NCBI GenBank assembly: GCA_964542255.1
Contig: CAZITV010000029.1
Span: 1 to 18,784, forward strand
From: CAYMSF01 sp964542255
GTDB taxonomy: Bacteria > Verrucomicrobiota > Lentisphaeria > Victivallales > Victivallaceae
Length of the DNA stretch: 18,784 nt
Reading direction: 5' to 3'
Each line of letters opens with the position of its first letter. Within the stretch, counting starts at the first letter, position 1. Shown one piece after another: positions 1 through 7,189 of this stretch. The position numbers were made by a program, and so were the translations under genes. The notes beneath the pieces are model-generated. The model had not been told where the DNA came from, made no database searches, and saw nothing but the letters and a program-made list of their open reading frames with translations.

Positions 1-873
1 TCATTCTACTGATTTTTGCTGATATTCTTTTGGCGTGCAGCCGTATAAATCCTTGAAGGCGCGGCAAAAGTGGCTGTTGTCAAAGAATGACCATTTTTCA
101 GCAACTTCCTCAATCATCATGGTGCTGTTCTTCAGGTCATTGGCGGCAAATGATAACCTTGCCCTGGTAGCAAATTTGCCGAAACTGACACCGGTATTGC
201 GGCGGAATACTTCAGAGAACCGGCTCGGACTCAGCCCGCAGGCGGCGGCAGCCTCATCCAGAGATGGCGGCCGGCCAATGCTGCCCTTGACTAAGTCAAC
301 TGCATTTTTAATTTTCTTGAATCCGCCGGCAAATTCAGCGGCCGAACCGGCGGCAGTGAGATTACGGCAGGCGCGCAGGGCAAGCTGATGGATCAGCAGC
401 CACGCCTCGATGCGCCAAAAGTGGTGGTGCTGCTGCCATAAATTGAGTAGTGTTCTACCCGCTGCAACCGTTTCCGCCCGTTCCACCGCATTTTCCGGGC
501 AGTAGCGCTCAGCCGGCGTAACGACAAACGGCAGCAGCCAGTTGCATTCACCAAACTGGTCGCAATTGCCGAGCTGTTCCAGGTCAATATTTACCGCGAC
601 CGCAAAGTTGCGCCGTCCGGTGAAGCGGAATGCGTGCGGCTCCCAAAACATCACCCACCACATTTCGCCGGCGCGGTATTCGCGCTGAAATCCGTCAAAG
701 ATGACTTCGGCGCTGCCGTGCAGCATAATACAAAACTGCATGGCATAGTGCATATCAGCTTCAAATTTTTTCATTGGCTGATAGCGGTATTCACGAATGA
801 CATCGAACGGCATTGCCGGCGAGATATCCGGATGCTGCTGGCGGATTATCGGAATTTGTTTTAGATTTTCCAT
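1..873 (-). CDS. AraC/XylS-family transcriptional regulator
   Basis: A 290-residue DNA-binding regulator, complete at both ends (TGA at the window's first three bases, ATG at 871-873). The C-terminal 100 residues form the AraC double helix-turn-helix domain. The first HTH is around residues 205-225 (LDEAAAACGLSPSRFSEVFR). The second, around 254-276, contains the typical DNSHFCRAFK and is followed by GCTPKEY. The N-terminal 110 residues (GSAEVIFDGFQREYRAGEMW and onward) look like the cupin ligand-binding domain common in sugar-responsive members, so it probably senses a small carbohydrate-like ligand. It is transcribed divergently from the five-gene operon at 1017-6577 with 143 bp between, and is therefore the likely local regulator of that operon. 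The ribosome binding site is weak. The effector cannot be read from the sequence. Confidence 0.9.
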   Translation of the reverse strand: MENLKQIPIIRQQHPDISPAMPFDVIREYRYQPMKKFEADMHYAMQFCIMLHGSAEVIFDGFQREYRAGEMWWVMFWEPHAFRFTGRRNFAVAVNIDLEQLGNCDQFGECNWLLPFVVTPAERYCPENAVERAETVAAGRTLLNLWQQHHHFWRIEAWLLIHQLALRACRNLTAAGSAAEFAGGFKKIKNAVDLVKGSIGRPPSLDEAAAACGLSPSRFSEVFRRNTGVSFGKFATRARLSFAANDLKNSTMMIEEVAEKWSFFDNSHFCRAFKDLYGCTPKEYQQKSVE

Positions 874-905
874 AAACAGTAACTTTTTACAATTAATTAG
901 TAAGT

Positions 906-918
906 ATTGACAATCAAT
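906..918. promoter_or_regulatory. Small inverted repeat over the -35 element
   Basis: ATTGA-CAA-TCAAT is a 5-bp inverted repeat with a 3-bp centre that covers the TTGACA element. A dimeric regulator bound here would compete with RNA polymerase. The arms are short and could be chance in this AT-rich stretch. Confidence 0.25.
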
Positions 919-934
919 TTAAGATGAAAATAAT
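907..934 (+). promoter_or_regulatory. Candidate sigma-70 promoter of the amino-sugar-type operon
   Basis: A perfect TTGACA lies at 907-912, followed by a 16-bp spacer and AATAAT (5/6 to consensus) at 929-934. A second possible -10, TATAAT at 948-953, has only a poor -35 (TGAAAA, 925-930, 17-bp spacer). Either would leave a leader of about 60-75 nt before the ATG at 1017. This is a sequence match only; no start site is known. Confidence 0.5.
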
Positions 935-941
935 CATTATC
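923..941. promoter_or_regulatory. Fur-box-like operator
   Basis: This 19-bp stretch matches the classical Fur consensus GATAATGATAATCATTATC at 16 of 19 positions. The mismatches are at positions 4, 6 and 7, and the right-hand 12 bases are identical. It contains the inverted repeat ATAAT-C-ATTAT (930-940) and overlaps the candidate -10 at 929-934, a position suited to repression. Fur, Zur or PerR binding is inferred from the match alone; AT richness raises the chance of coincidence. Confidence 0.4.
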
Positions 942-1016
942 AGCGTGTATAATATAAGTGCTGAAATAATAATCCGATAGTATTATACAAAAAAAACTCA
1001 ACAAAAGGGGCTAAAA

Positions 1017-2276
1017 ATGACACAATTAGCGATTGATGGCGGACAAAAGGTATTCAATGGCAACTTTCCGATGTGGCCTTCATTTGAAGAATCCACGATT
1101 CAAAAGGCGATGGAACCGCTGCGCAGCGGATTAGTTAATTACTGGACTGGCAAAATTGGCCAGCAGTTTGAAACAGAATGGGCAAAATGGGTAGGGTCAC
1201 GTAACGCAATTAGCGTGGGCAACGGCACCGAAGCGCTGCATACCGCAGTATCATCTTTGGGCATTGGCGCTGGTGATGAGGTTATCTGTCCGAGTTATTC
1301 TTTTATCGCCTCTTCATTTTGTATCGTTCAGGCTGGCGCGCTGCCGGTATTCGCCGATGTTACCGAAGACCATTTAATTGACGTGAAGGCGATTGAGCCG
1401 CTGATTAACGAACACACCAAAGCGATTATTGTTGTTCATCTCTACGGCGTGGTTGCAGATATGGATCCGATTCTGGCGATTGCGAAAAAACACAATTTAA
1501 AAGTTATTGAAGACTGCGCTCAGTGTTTTGGCGGCGTTTACAAAGGCAAAAAGGCAGGTACTATTGGCGATGTCGGCTGCTTTAGTTTTTGCCAGAGCAA
1601 ACATTTCACCACCGGCGGCGAAGGCGGCATGGTGATTACTGATGATGATGATTTGGCTTGGGAATGCCGTTCATTCCGCGACCATGGTTATGACGTTAAA
1701 GAACGGCTGAATTTGCTGGAGATGGAAGGCAAATTAATGTATATTCATAAACGCGTTGGCTTTAACTTCCGGATGACAGAAATGCAGTCGCAAATCGGTT
1801 TGTGCGAGTTAGCCCGCTTTGATTCATGGAATTTGGCGAACCGTATCCGCAACGGCAAGATGTTTATCGCTGCACTGAAAGACCATCCGTTGGTGCTGGC
1901 TGCTCCAGTCGATACGCCGGAACGTCAAAATTCCTTCTGGTGGGCGCCGTTTGTGCTTGATATAGAAAAGCTCAACTGCGATATCAAGACTTTCATTAAG
2001 GCTATTGGTGCTGAAGGTGTACCAGTTTATGGTGTGTTGTGGCCGGAAATGTACAAAGAACGTGCTTACCTTGAAAAAAATGGTTTTGGTTCACGCCGCT
2101 ATCCGTTTAATGATCCGAATGCCCGTAATATTGATTACAGCAAATTTGATTGTCAGAAGGCGAAATGGATGACCAATCGGACAATGTCGTTCTTTACTCA
2201 TCCGGTTTATACCGTTGAACATATTCAGGCCTGTATTGATGCGTTCAAGAAAGTCGCCGCCGCCTATATGAAATAA
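1017..2276 (+). CDS. DegT/DnrJ/EryC1/StrS-family PLP aminotransferase
   Basis: A 419-residue PLP-dependent sugar or cyclitol aminotransferase, which transfers an amino group to or from a keto-sugar or keto-cyclitol. NGTEAL at 69-74 is the cofactor phosphate region. D166 in VIEDCAQ is the expected partner of the pyridine nitrogen. K195 in the SKHFTTGGEGG block is the expected Schiff-base lysine. The opening LAIDGGQKVF with a WPSFEE motif resembles the scyllo-inosose aminotransferase/AHBA synthase branch more than the nucleotide-sugar branch; this is recognition from memory, not an alignment. The start has a good AAAGGGG site. It is first of five co-directional genes, and pairing with the next oxidoreductase mirrors amino-sugar and inosamine pathways such as NtdA with NtdC. 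Family assignment is firm; substrate and direction are unknown. Confidence 0.92.
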   Translation: MTQLAIDGGQKVFNGNFPMWPSFEESTIQKAMEPLRSGLVNYWTGKIGQQFETEWAKWVGSRNAISVGNGTEALHTAVSSLGIGAGDEVICPSYSFIASSFCIVQAGALPVFADVTEDHLIDVKAIEPLINEHTKAIIVVHLYGVVADMDPILAIAKKHNLKVIEDCAQCFGGVYKGKKAGTIGDVGCFSFCQSKHFTTGGEGGMVITDDDDLAWECRSFRDHGYDVKERLNLLEMEGKLMYIHKRVGFNFRMTEMQSQIGLCELARFDSWNLANRIRNGKMFIAALKDHPLVLAAPVDTPERQNSFWWAPFVLDIEKLNCDIKTFIKAIGAEGVPVYGVLWPEMYKERAYLEKNGFGSRRYPFNDPNARNIDYSKFDCQKAKWMTNRTMSFFTHPVYTVEHIQACIDAFKKVAAAYMK

Positions 2277-2305
2277 CTGTTTTATCGAACAATTTTAAAG
2301 AAAAG

Positions 2306-2341
2306 CACGACATTTTTCTGAAGAAGCAGAAAGATGTCGTG
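2306..2341 (+). terminator. Strong intergenic hairpin, possible attenuator or weak terminator
   Basis: CACGACATTTTTCTG (2306-2320) pairs with CAGAAAGATGTCGTG (2327-2341) across a 6-nt loop AAGAAG. That is 15 pairs with one G-U, extendable by about three weaker pairs. Only TTT follows the stem, so it is a poor classical terminator in this direction. It sits 30 bp after the aminotransferase stop and about 70 bp before the next start, so partial termination or protection of the upstream mRNA end are both plausible. Confidence 0.5.
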
Positions 2342-2412
2342 TTTGCAGTTCTAGCGATGCAATGATATGTTTAAATTGTTCAGTTACTTATAACAAAATT
2401 AGGAGATACCAA

Positions 2413-3480
2413 ATGTCTAAAATAAAATACGCGATTATCGGATTTGGCGGAATAGCTGAAAACCGTATTGCCAAAGAAGGCTTTGCCTGTGACAGTGCCA
2501 GATTTGCGCCGTTGACCAATGCCGTGCTGATTGGCGCTACCGATATTAATCCGGCGCGCCGCGCCGCAGTCGAAGCGCTGGGCTTAAAGTGGTACGATTC
2601 AGCAGATGCGGTTATCGCGGATCCGGAAATTCAAGCGGTATTCATCGCGACTAATAATCTGACGCATGCGCCGCTTGCAAAGAACGTGTTGAATGCCGGC
2701 AAGCACTGCATTATTGAAAAACCAATCGCGACAACCGTCGAAGACGCAATCGAACTATCCATGCTGGCAAAATCGAAAAAGTTGAGTTTGACGGTTGATC
2801 ACATGATGACGGAAAATGCCTACAACATCAAAGCAAAAGAACTTGTTGCCCAGGGCGTACTGGGTACAGTCAATGATGCCTGTCTTCACATGGAATTCTG
2901 CTTCGGGTCGGATCCTGCGGAGGCCGCCACCTGGCGCTGCTCCAGCTGGGCTGAAGTTGGCGGACCTATCGGTGACGTCGCCAGTCATGCGATGTATATG
3001 GCCGAATTTATTTTTGGCAGCACAATTACATCGTTAGCCTGTGTGTATTATCCCAAGACCATGATTATCAAAGTTGAGGATGGCGCTTATATCAAATATA
3101 CCATGGAGAGCGGACTGACTGGTTCGGTTAAAGTTGGCTTCAATGAACCGCGCGGCGGGCTGGGTGGCACACTTTCCAATCTAGGTTATGAAATTTATGG
3201 TTCAGCGGCGGTGCTGCGCGGTTACACCACGCTGTTTCAGCTTTCCGGACATGATGACGAGCCGGTAAAAATCAGGTTGGTGCTGGACAAATTCAGCGCT
3301 CAGGAAAAGATTTGCCCGGACAAAATTCAAAACATTTATCAATCTGTCATAACCAAGCATGCAGCTTCGATTATCAATAATGAACCACTGTGCGGCTGTG
3401 ATGCCGCGCACAATTTAAAATTGATCGCCGCTGCCCATGAGTCTGCGCGCAATGGCGGGAAAATTATTGAGGTGAAATAA
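2413..3480 (+). CDS. Gfo/Idh/MocA-family NAD(P)-dependent oxidoreductase
   Basis: A 355-residue dehydrogenase that probably oxidises a sugar or cyclitol hydroxyl, or reduces the ketone, using NAD(P). The Rossmann fold opens with AIIGFGGIA (glycine-rich loop, residues 7-15). The family EKP motif is E102-K103-P104, and GGPIGDVASH supplies the expected catalytic pair D188 and H192. The start was placed at 2413 because AGGAGAT lies at 2401-2407 just before it; an in-frame ATG at 2362 would add 17 non-conserved residues and has no ribosome binding site. The stop codon is followed immediately by the next gene's ATG, indicating translational coupling. Beside a DegT aminotransferase, such enzymes commonly make or consume the 3-keto sugar or inosose used for transamination. 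Exact substrate is not determinable. Confidence 0.9.
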   Translation: MSKIKYAIIGFGGIAENRIAKEGFACDSARFAPLTNAVLIGATDINPARRAAVEALGLKWYDSADAVIADPEIQAVFIATNNLTHAPLAKNVLNAGKHCIIEKPIATTVEDAIELSMLAKSKKLSLTVDHMMTENAYNIKAKELVAQGVLGTVNDACLHMEFCFGSDPAEAATWRCSSWAEVGGPIGDVASHAMYMAEFIFGSTITSLACVYYPKTMIIKVEDGAYIKYTMESGLTGSVKVGFNEPRGGLGGTLSNLGYEIYGSAAVLRGYTTLFQLSGHDDEPVKIRLVLDKFSAQEKICPDKIQNIYQSVITKHAASIINNEPLCGCDAAHNLKLIAAAHESARNGGKIIEVK

Positions 3481-4809
3481 ATGATTTACGCCGGAATAAG
3501 TCGGGAAATTATTACGCCGCGCCGCGGTATGCCGCTGTGTGGTTACTTCAATCCGCGTCCGAATACCGGTGCACTGGATGATTTGTCTGTTCGCGTGCTT
3601 ATTCTCAATGATGGTGCGGTGACGACAGGGCTGGCGGTATATGATTTGTGCTTTGTAACTACGGAATTGGTTAGCAGTATCAAAGCCGGGTTAAAAGCGG
3701 CCGGATTAAATTTTGGCGACAAATTAATTTTTAGCGCCACTCATACCCACACTGGACCGTACTCTGCAGAACTTTTTGGTGAAAAAGCCAACGACGACTA
3801 TCTCAATATGGTTGTCAAAAAATCTGTCGCCGCCATAATTCAGGCAAATGCCAATTTAGCTCCGGCAGAATTGCTCACCGGCAATGTGAACAATAATCCA
3901 TTTGCGTTTAACCGGCGCTTCTGGATGAAAAACGGCAAAGTCCTGACTAATCCCGGCAAACTCAATCCAGACATCGTCAAACCCGAAGGTCCAATGGATA
4001 GCGAAATCGGCGTGCTCGCAGTAAAACAAGATGGACGCATTAGCGCGATTATTACCAACATTGTCAATCATACCGATACTGTAGGCGGCGACTTTGTCTC
4101 GGCGGATTGGCCTGGGCGCATGGAAAAAGCTATTCAAAATTTCATCGGCGAGGATGTGCCGGTGATGACACTAATCGGCTGTTCCGGCAATATTAATCAC
4201 ATTGACGTTACGAATAATGATGCGTTTTACGGTTATGCCGAGGCGTGCCGCATCGGCAACGGCTATGCGGAGATTATCAACGCAATGCTCAAAAAATTAA
4301 AAAAAATGCCAGTCAAGGCATTGCAGGTAACCTCAAGTAAAATTACAATTCCGTTCAGGGTGGTTGCTCCGGCTGAAGTCAAAGCGGCGAAAACGGTGCT
4401 CAAACGTGTTGCTCACGCGACTTCTGATGGTGATATGACTAGTGAGGGTTTGGCTACCGGCGATGGACCAGTCGCCAGATTTTTTGCAGAACAGCTAATT
4501 GAGTTCAGGAAAAAATGTTCAGGAAAATCACGTAATTTTACATTGATTAGTATCAAATTTGATGATAAATTAGCTATTAGTTCATTGCCGGGTGAGATTT
4601 TCACCGAAATCGGGCTGGAAATAAAACATCGTTCACCATTCAAAAAAACCTGGCCGGTAACGTTAGGTATGGGTGAATGCGGTTATGTTCCGCTGGCAGA
4701 ATGTTTTAACCGCGGCGGCTACGAGATATTGGCGATTGTCGGCGGCGGTCCTGCGGAAAACAGTGCCGAACGGCTGATTGCGGCAACACTTAAAAACTTG
4801 GTCAAATAA
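3481..4809 (+). CDS. Neutral/alkaline ceramidase-fold hydrolase
   Basis: A 442-residue protein related to the N-terminal catalytic domain of neutral/alkaline non-lysosomal ceramidases, zinc amidases that cleave N-acyl bonds. Visible family blocks are SATHTHTGP (85-93), NHTDT followed by SADWPG (196-212, H197 a predicted zinc ligand), LPGEIFT (369-375, E372 a predicted ligand) and GYVPLAE...GGYE (401-415). By eye alignment, the ceramidase nucleophile motif GDVSPN corresponds to GNINHI (236-241), putting Asn where Ser is expected, so ceramide hydrolysis is doubtful. There is no signal peptide and the usual C-terminal domain of full ceramidases is absent, suggesting a cytoplasmic enzyme. Its start abuts the preceding stop, with GAGGTG inside the upstream coding sequence. 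A role as an N-acyl amidase on an amino sugar is inference. Confidence 0.75.
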   Translation: MIYAGISREIITPRRGMPLCGYFNPRPNTGALDDLSVRVLILNDGAVTTGLAVYDLCFVTTELVSSIKAGLKAAGLNFGDKLIFSATHTHTGPYSAELFGEKANDDYLNMVVKKSVAAIIQANANLAPAELLTGNVNNNPFAFNRRFWMKNGKVLTNPGKLNPDIVKPEGPMDSEIGVLAVKQDGRISAIITNIVNHTDTVGGDFVSADWPGRMEKAIQNFIGEDVPVMTLIGCSGNINHIDVTNNDAFYGYAEACRIGNGYAEIINAMLKKLKKMPVKALQVTSSKITIPFRVVAPAEVKAAKTVLKRVAHATSDGDMTSEGLATGDGPVARFFAEQLIEFRKKCSGKSRNFTLISIKFDDKLAISSLPGEIFTEIGLEIKHRSPFKKTWPVTLGMGECGYVPLAECFNRGGYEILAIVGGGPAENSAERLIAATLKNLVK

Positions 4810-4830
4810 CAATTATTTGGAGACAAAAAG

Positions 4831-5757
4831 ATGAGAGCACTTAGCAAGATTTCACCGGAATGGTGGGACTACACAACGCTGGACAAAGGTATCCTTGATG
4901 ACGCCGCGCGTCTGACCGTAAAAGATTTAGAGCAACTCAGTCGTCCCGGCTTCGCTATCAAATTTTATGATACGATACAGGAATTTTATTTGGCGGAAGC
5001 CTTGGAATACATTACTGCGTGGAAGCAGGCGACTGCGGATAAGCCGGCAGGATTGTGCGGACCGATAGGACCGACCGAACAGCTTCCTCTGGTTGCGCGC
5101 CTGGTTAATGAACTGGAAATCAATTTAAAACATTGTCATTTCTGGGGAATGGACGAATGGGTGGTTGACGGCAAGACTGCCGACATTAATTTCCCGTTGG
5201 GTTTTGCCAAAGCCGATATGGAACTATGTTTCAACCGGATCAAACCCAAACTGCGGATGCCCAAGGCTAATCTCCATTTTCCGTCCACAGATCCTAAAGA
5301 GTACATCAAATCCTGGGACAGCGCACGTTGCCTGGTCATGCAGGGCGGTCAAGGCGAAACAAAGCACTGGGCGTTCAATGACCCGGTTAAGCGTGAAGGA
5401 AAATACAAGAACAATCCGCCAACACCGGCAGAATACCGCAAATTATCCACCCGTGTTGTTGACCTGCATCCGATTACACTGATTCAAAATGCCCGTACCT
5501 CAGGCGGTGGCGTAGTCCAAAATGTCCCAAGCAAGGCTATCACGGTTGGACCAGTCCAAACCTGGAAAGCTGAAAAAGTTTCTATTTGGCATCCCGGCTG
5601 TCATGACAACCCGTTCGGAATGCGCCTCAGCGCATTGATGATTTCAAAGCGGTTGGCGGATTCATCGGTGCCAATGTCACTATTGGCAGACCACCCCAAT
5701 GTGCAGTTTAACTACCTGCGCAGCGCCGTTGGCGTTTGCGAAGTAGAAATGCATTGA
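4831..5757 (+). CDS. Divergent glucosamine-6-phosphate deaminase/isomerase (NagB-like) protein
   Basis: A 308-residue member of the NagB/RpiA/6-phosphogluconolactonase fold, longer than E. coli NagB (266). GPIGPTEQ (77-84) replaces the phosphate-binding GxxTGSTP loop. WGMDEW (105-110) corresponds to the LDEY motif with the catalytic Asp conserved (D108). GGQGETKHWAFNDP (172-185) corresponds to GVGxDGHIAFNEP. The catalytic His is kept (H179), but the Asp two residues before it is Thr (T177) and the motif Glu is Asp (D184). AITVGPVQTWKAEK (236-249) matches the AITMG region near the C-terminal lid. It probably isomerises and deaminates, or only isomerises, a sugar phosphate related to an amino sugar. 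A GGAGA site at 4819-4823 supports the start. The altered active site suggests a substrate other than glucosamine-6-phosphate. Confidence 0.75.
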   Translation: MRALSKISPEWWDYTTLDKGILDDAARLTVKDLEQLSRPGFAIKFYDTIQEFYLAEALEYITAWKQATADKPAGLCGPIGPTEQLPLVARLVNELEINLKHCHFWGMDEWVVDGKTADINFPLGFAKADMELCFNRIKPKLRMPKANLHFPSTDPKEYIKSWDSARCLVMQGGQGETKHWAFNDPVKREGKYKNNPPTPAEYRKLSTRVVDLHPITLIQNARTSGGGVVQNVPSKAITVGPVQTWKAEKVSIWHPGCHDNPFGMRLSALMISKRLADSSVPMSLLADHPNVQFNYLRSAVGVCEVEMH

Positions 5758-5773
5758 TCGGGGTTGCCGCAAT

Positions 5774-6577
5774 ATGAAAAAAAGAGCGTTCGCTATTGCC
5801 TGCCATCCGGATGATATTGAATTCATGATGGCCGGTACCCTGATTAAGCTGCAATCTGCCGGATATGAAATTCATTATATGAATGTCGCCAACGGCAGTC
5901 TCGGCACTAACCAGCATGATTATGATACCATTGTGCCCATGCGGCGCGAAGAAGCGATTAATGCGGCAAAGGTAATTGGGGCAGTTTTCCACGAGAGTCT
6001 GGTTGATGATTTAGAGGTTTATTACGAGCGCGATACGCTGGAGCGGTTAGTACCGATTATCCGCGAGGTGGCGCCTGAAATTATTCTCACTCACGGTCCA
6101 TATGACTATATGGAGGACCACATCAATACCGGCCGTTTAGCGGTTTCCGCCGCATTCTGCCGCGGGATGACCAATTTTAAATGTAATCCGCTGAAATTTG
6201 CGATTTCGGACAATGTAACGGTGTATCATTCAATGCCGCACAGTCTGCTTGACCAGCTCCGCCGGCCGGTGATTCCCGGGATTTTTGTAAATATTGGCAA
6301 GACCATCGAACTGAAGAAAAAGATGTTGTCCTGCCATAAAAGCCAAAAAGAGTGGTTAGACGCCAGTCAGGGCAATAACGCCTATCTCATTGATATGACC
6401 GAAAAGGGGCGGCATTACGGTACTATGTCAAAACGCTACGAATATGCAGAAGGTTGGATCCGCCATAACGCCATTGGTTTTTGTGGTCCCAACGATGATC
6501 CGCTGACCGTATCCCTCGGCAAAGATGCCTTTGTAAATGAAGATTTTGAGAATCAGCTCAAATTGCCGGTAAACTAA
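5774..6577 (+). CDS. PIG-L family N-deacetylase
   Basis: A 267-residue zinc-dependent deacetylase of the PIG-L/LmbE/BshB/MshB fold, which removes N-acetyl groups from sugars or sugar conjugates. The signature ACHPDDIE (9-16) supplies zinc ligands H11 and D14 and the catalytic base D13; DHINT (115-119) supplies the third ligand, H116. The length is typical of the family and there is no signal peptide, so it should act in the cytoplasm. It starts 16 bp after the NagB-like gene with a modest GGGG site and ends the operon about 75 bp before a strong terminator. A deacetylase beside a NagB-like protein echoes the NagA-NagB pairing of N-acetylglucosamine breakdown with a different deacetylase fold. 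Bacillithiol- or mycothiol-type thiol synthesis is less likely because no glycosyltransferase or ligase is nearby. Confidence 0.88.
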   Translation: MKKRAFAIACHPDDIEFMMAGTLIKLQSAGYEIHYMNVANGSLGTNQHDYDTIVPMRREEAINAAKVIGAVFHESLVDDLEVYYERDTLERLVPIIREVAPEIILTHGPYDYMEDHINTGRLAVSAAFCRGMTNFKCNPLKFAISDNVTVYHSMPHSLLDQLRRPVIPGIFVNIGKTIELKKKMLSCHKSQKEWLDASQGNNAYLIDMTEKGRHYGTMSKRYEYAEGWIRHNAIGFCGPNDDPLTVSLGKDAFVNEDFENQLKLPVN

Positions 6578-6653
6578 CTACTGCAGTGGTCACGCCTTCG
6601 TTAACGTACTAAGAAGATGCCTTAAAATCGCCGCTGCTTTTGTACCATTTATT

Positions 6654-6684
6654 TGGGCGGATAATCCGCCCATTTTTTGTTTTT
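6654..6684 (+). terminator. Rho-independent terminator of the five-gene operon
   Basis: TGGGCGGA (6654-6661) and TCCGCCCA (6665-6672) form a perfect 8-bp GC-rich stem with a TAA loop. It is followed at once by six T, one G and five T. This is a classical intrinsic terminator placed 77 bp after the PIG-L stop codon. Confidence 0.92.
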
Positions 6685-6704
6685 ATTGCGTCCGCCATTA
6701 CGGC

Positions 6705-6734
6705 TTGATAACTGCATTTAAACCGCTATATTAT
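6705..6734 (+). promoter_or_regulatory. Candidate promoter of the DUF805-carbonic anhydrase pair
   Basis: TTGATA (6705-6710) is followed by TATATT after a 16-bp spacer (6727-6732) or TATTAT after 18 bp (6729-6734). It lies just downstream of the operon terminator and about 70 bp before the DUF805 start, so a leader of roughly 60 nt is expected. This is a sequence match only. Confidence 0.5.
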
Positions 6735-6802
6735 GCCATGCGCTGGTAAATTTCCTGCGGTAGCAGTGATTGGCAATTTTTAACCAAAAAGGAAGCAGCA
6801 TC

Positions 6803-7165
6803 ATGAGCTGGTATCTGGCGGTATTAAAAAAGTATGCGGTGTTTAGCGGGCGAGCAAGAAGAAGAGAATACTGGATGTTTTTCCTGTTCAACTTTCTAAT
6901 ATCTTTTGGGCTTGGGTTTATTGAAGGCGCGATTGGCATTCCTGGAATAATCAGTTTTCTCTACTGCTGCGCGGTAATTATTCCTGGTCTGGCGGTTTGC
7001 GTGCGGCGACTGCATGATACTGGACGCAGCGGCTGGTGGTTTTTTATCGCATTTGTACCGATTGCCGGCGGGATTATTTTATTAGTACTATTATTGCTTG
7101 ATAGCACACCGGGTGATAATCAGTATGGAATTAATCCAAAAACGTTAAGCGCAGTCGAAATGTAA
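6803..7165 (+). CDS. DUF805 family inner-membrane protein
   Basis: A 120-residue small membrane protein of unknown function, the typical size for DUF805 (YhaH/YhaI-like). It has the family pattern: an amphipathic start with FSGRARRREYW (14-24), three hydrophobic spans at about 24-42, 49-66 and 77-98, the conserved RRLHDTGRSGWW (68-79) between spans two and three, and a C-terminal GDNQYGINP (104-112). The start at 6803 is preferred over an in-frame ATG at 6770 because AAGGAAG lies about 8 bp before it and the family begins near MSWYL. The carbonic anhydrase gene follows after 24 bp, so the two are probably co-transcribed. The sequence gives no biochemical role. Confidence 0.88.
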   Translation: MSWYLAVLKKYAVFSGRARRREYWMFFLFNFLISFGLGFIEGAIGIPGIISFLYCCAVIIPGLAVCVRRLHDTGRSGWWFFIAFVPIAGGIILLVLLLLDSTPGDNQYGINPKTLSAVEM

Positions 7166-7189
7166 ATAGTAAATATTGCAGGATAGACA

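Noticed and set aside
2362..2412. Upstream in-frame ATG for the oxidoreductase
   Set aside because: It adds 17 residues with no family match, lacks a ribosome binding site, and AGGAGAT sits before the later ATG at 2413.
5774..6577. PIG-L protein as a bacillithiol or mycothiol biosynthesis deacetylase
   Set aside because: The neighbourhood lacks the glycosyltransferase and cysteine ligase of those pathways and instead contains amino-sugar-type enzymes.
6770..6802. Upstream ATG for the DUF805 gene
   Set aside because: It has no ribosome binding site and an N-terminal extension not expected in the family; AAGGAAG precedes 6803.
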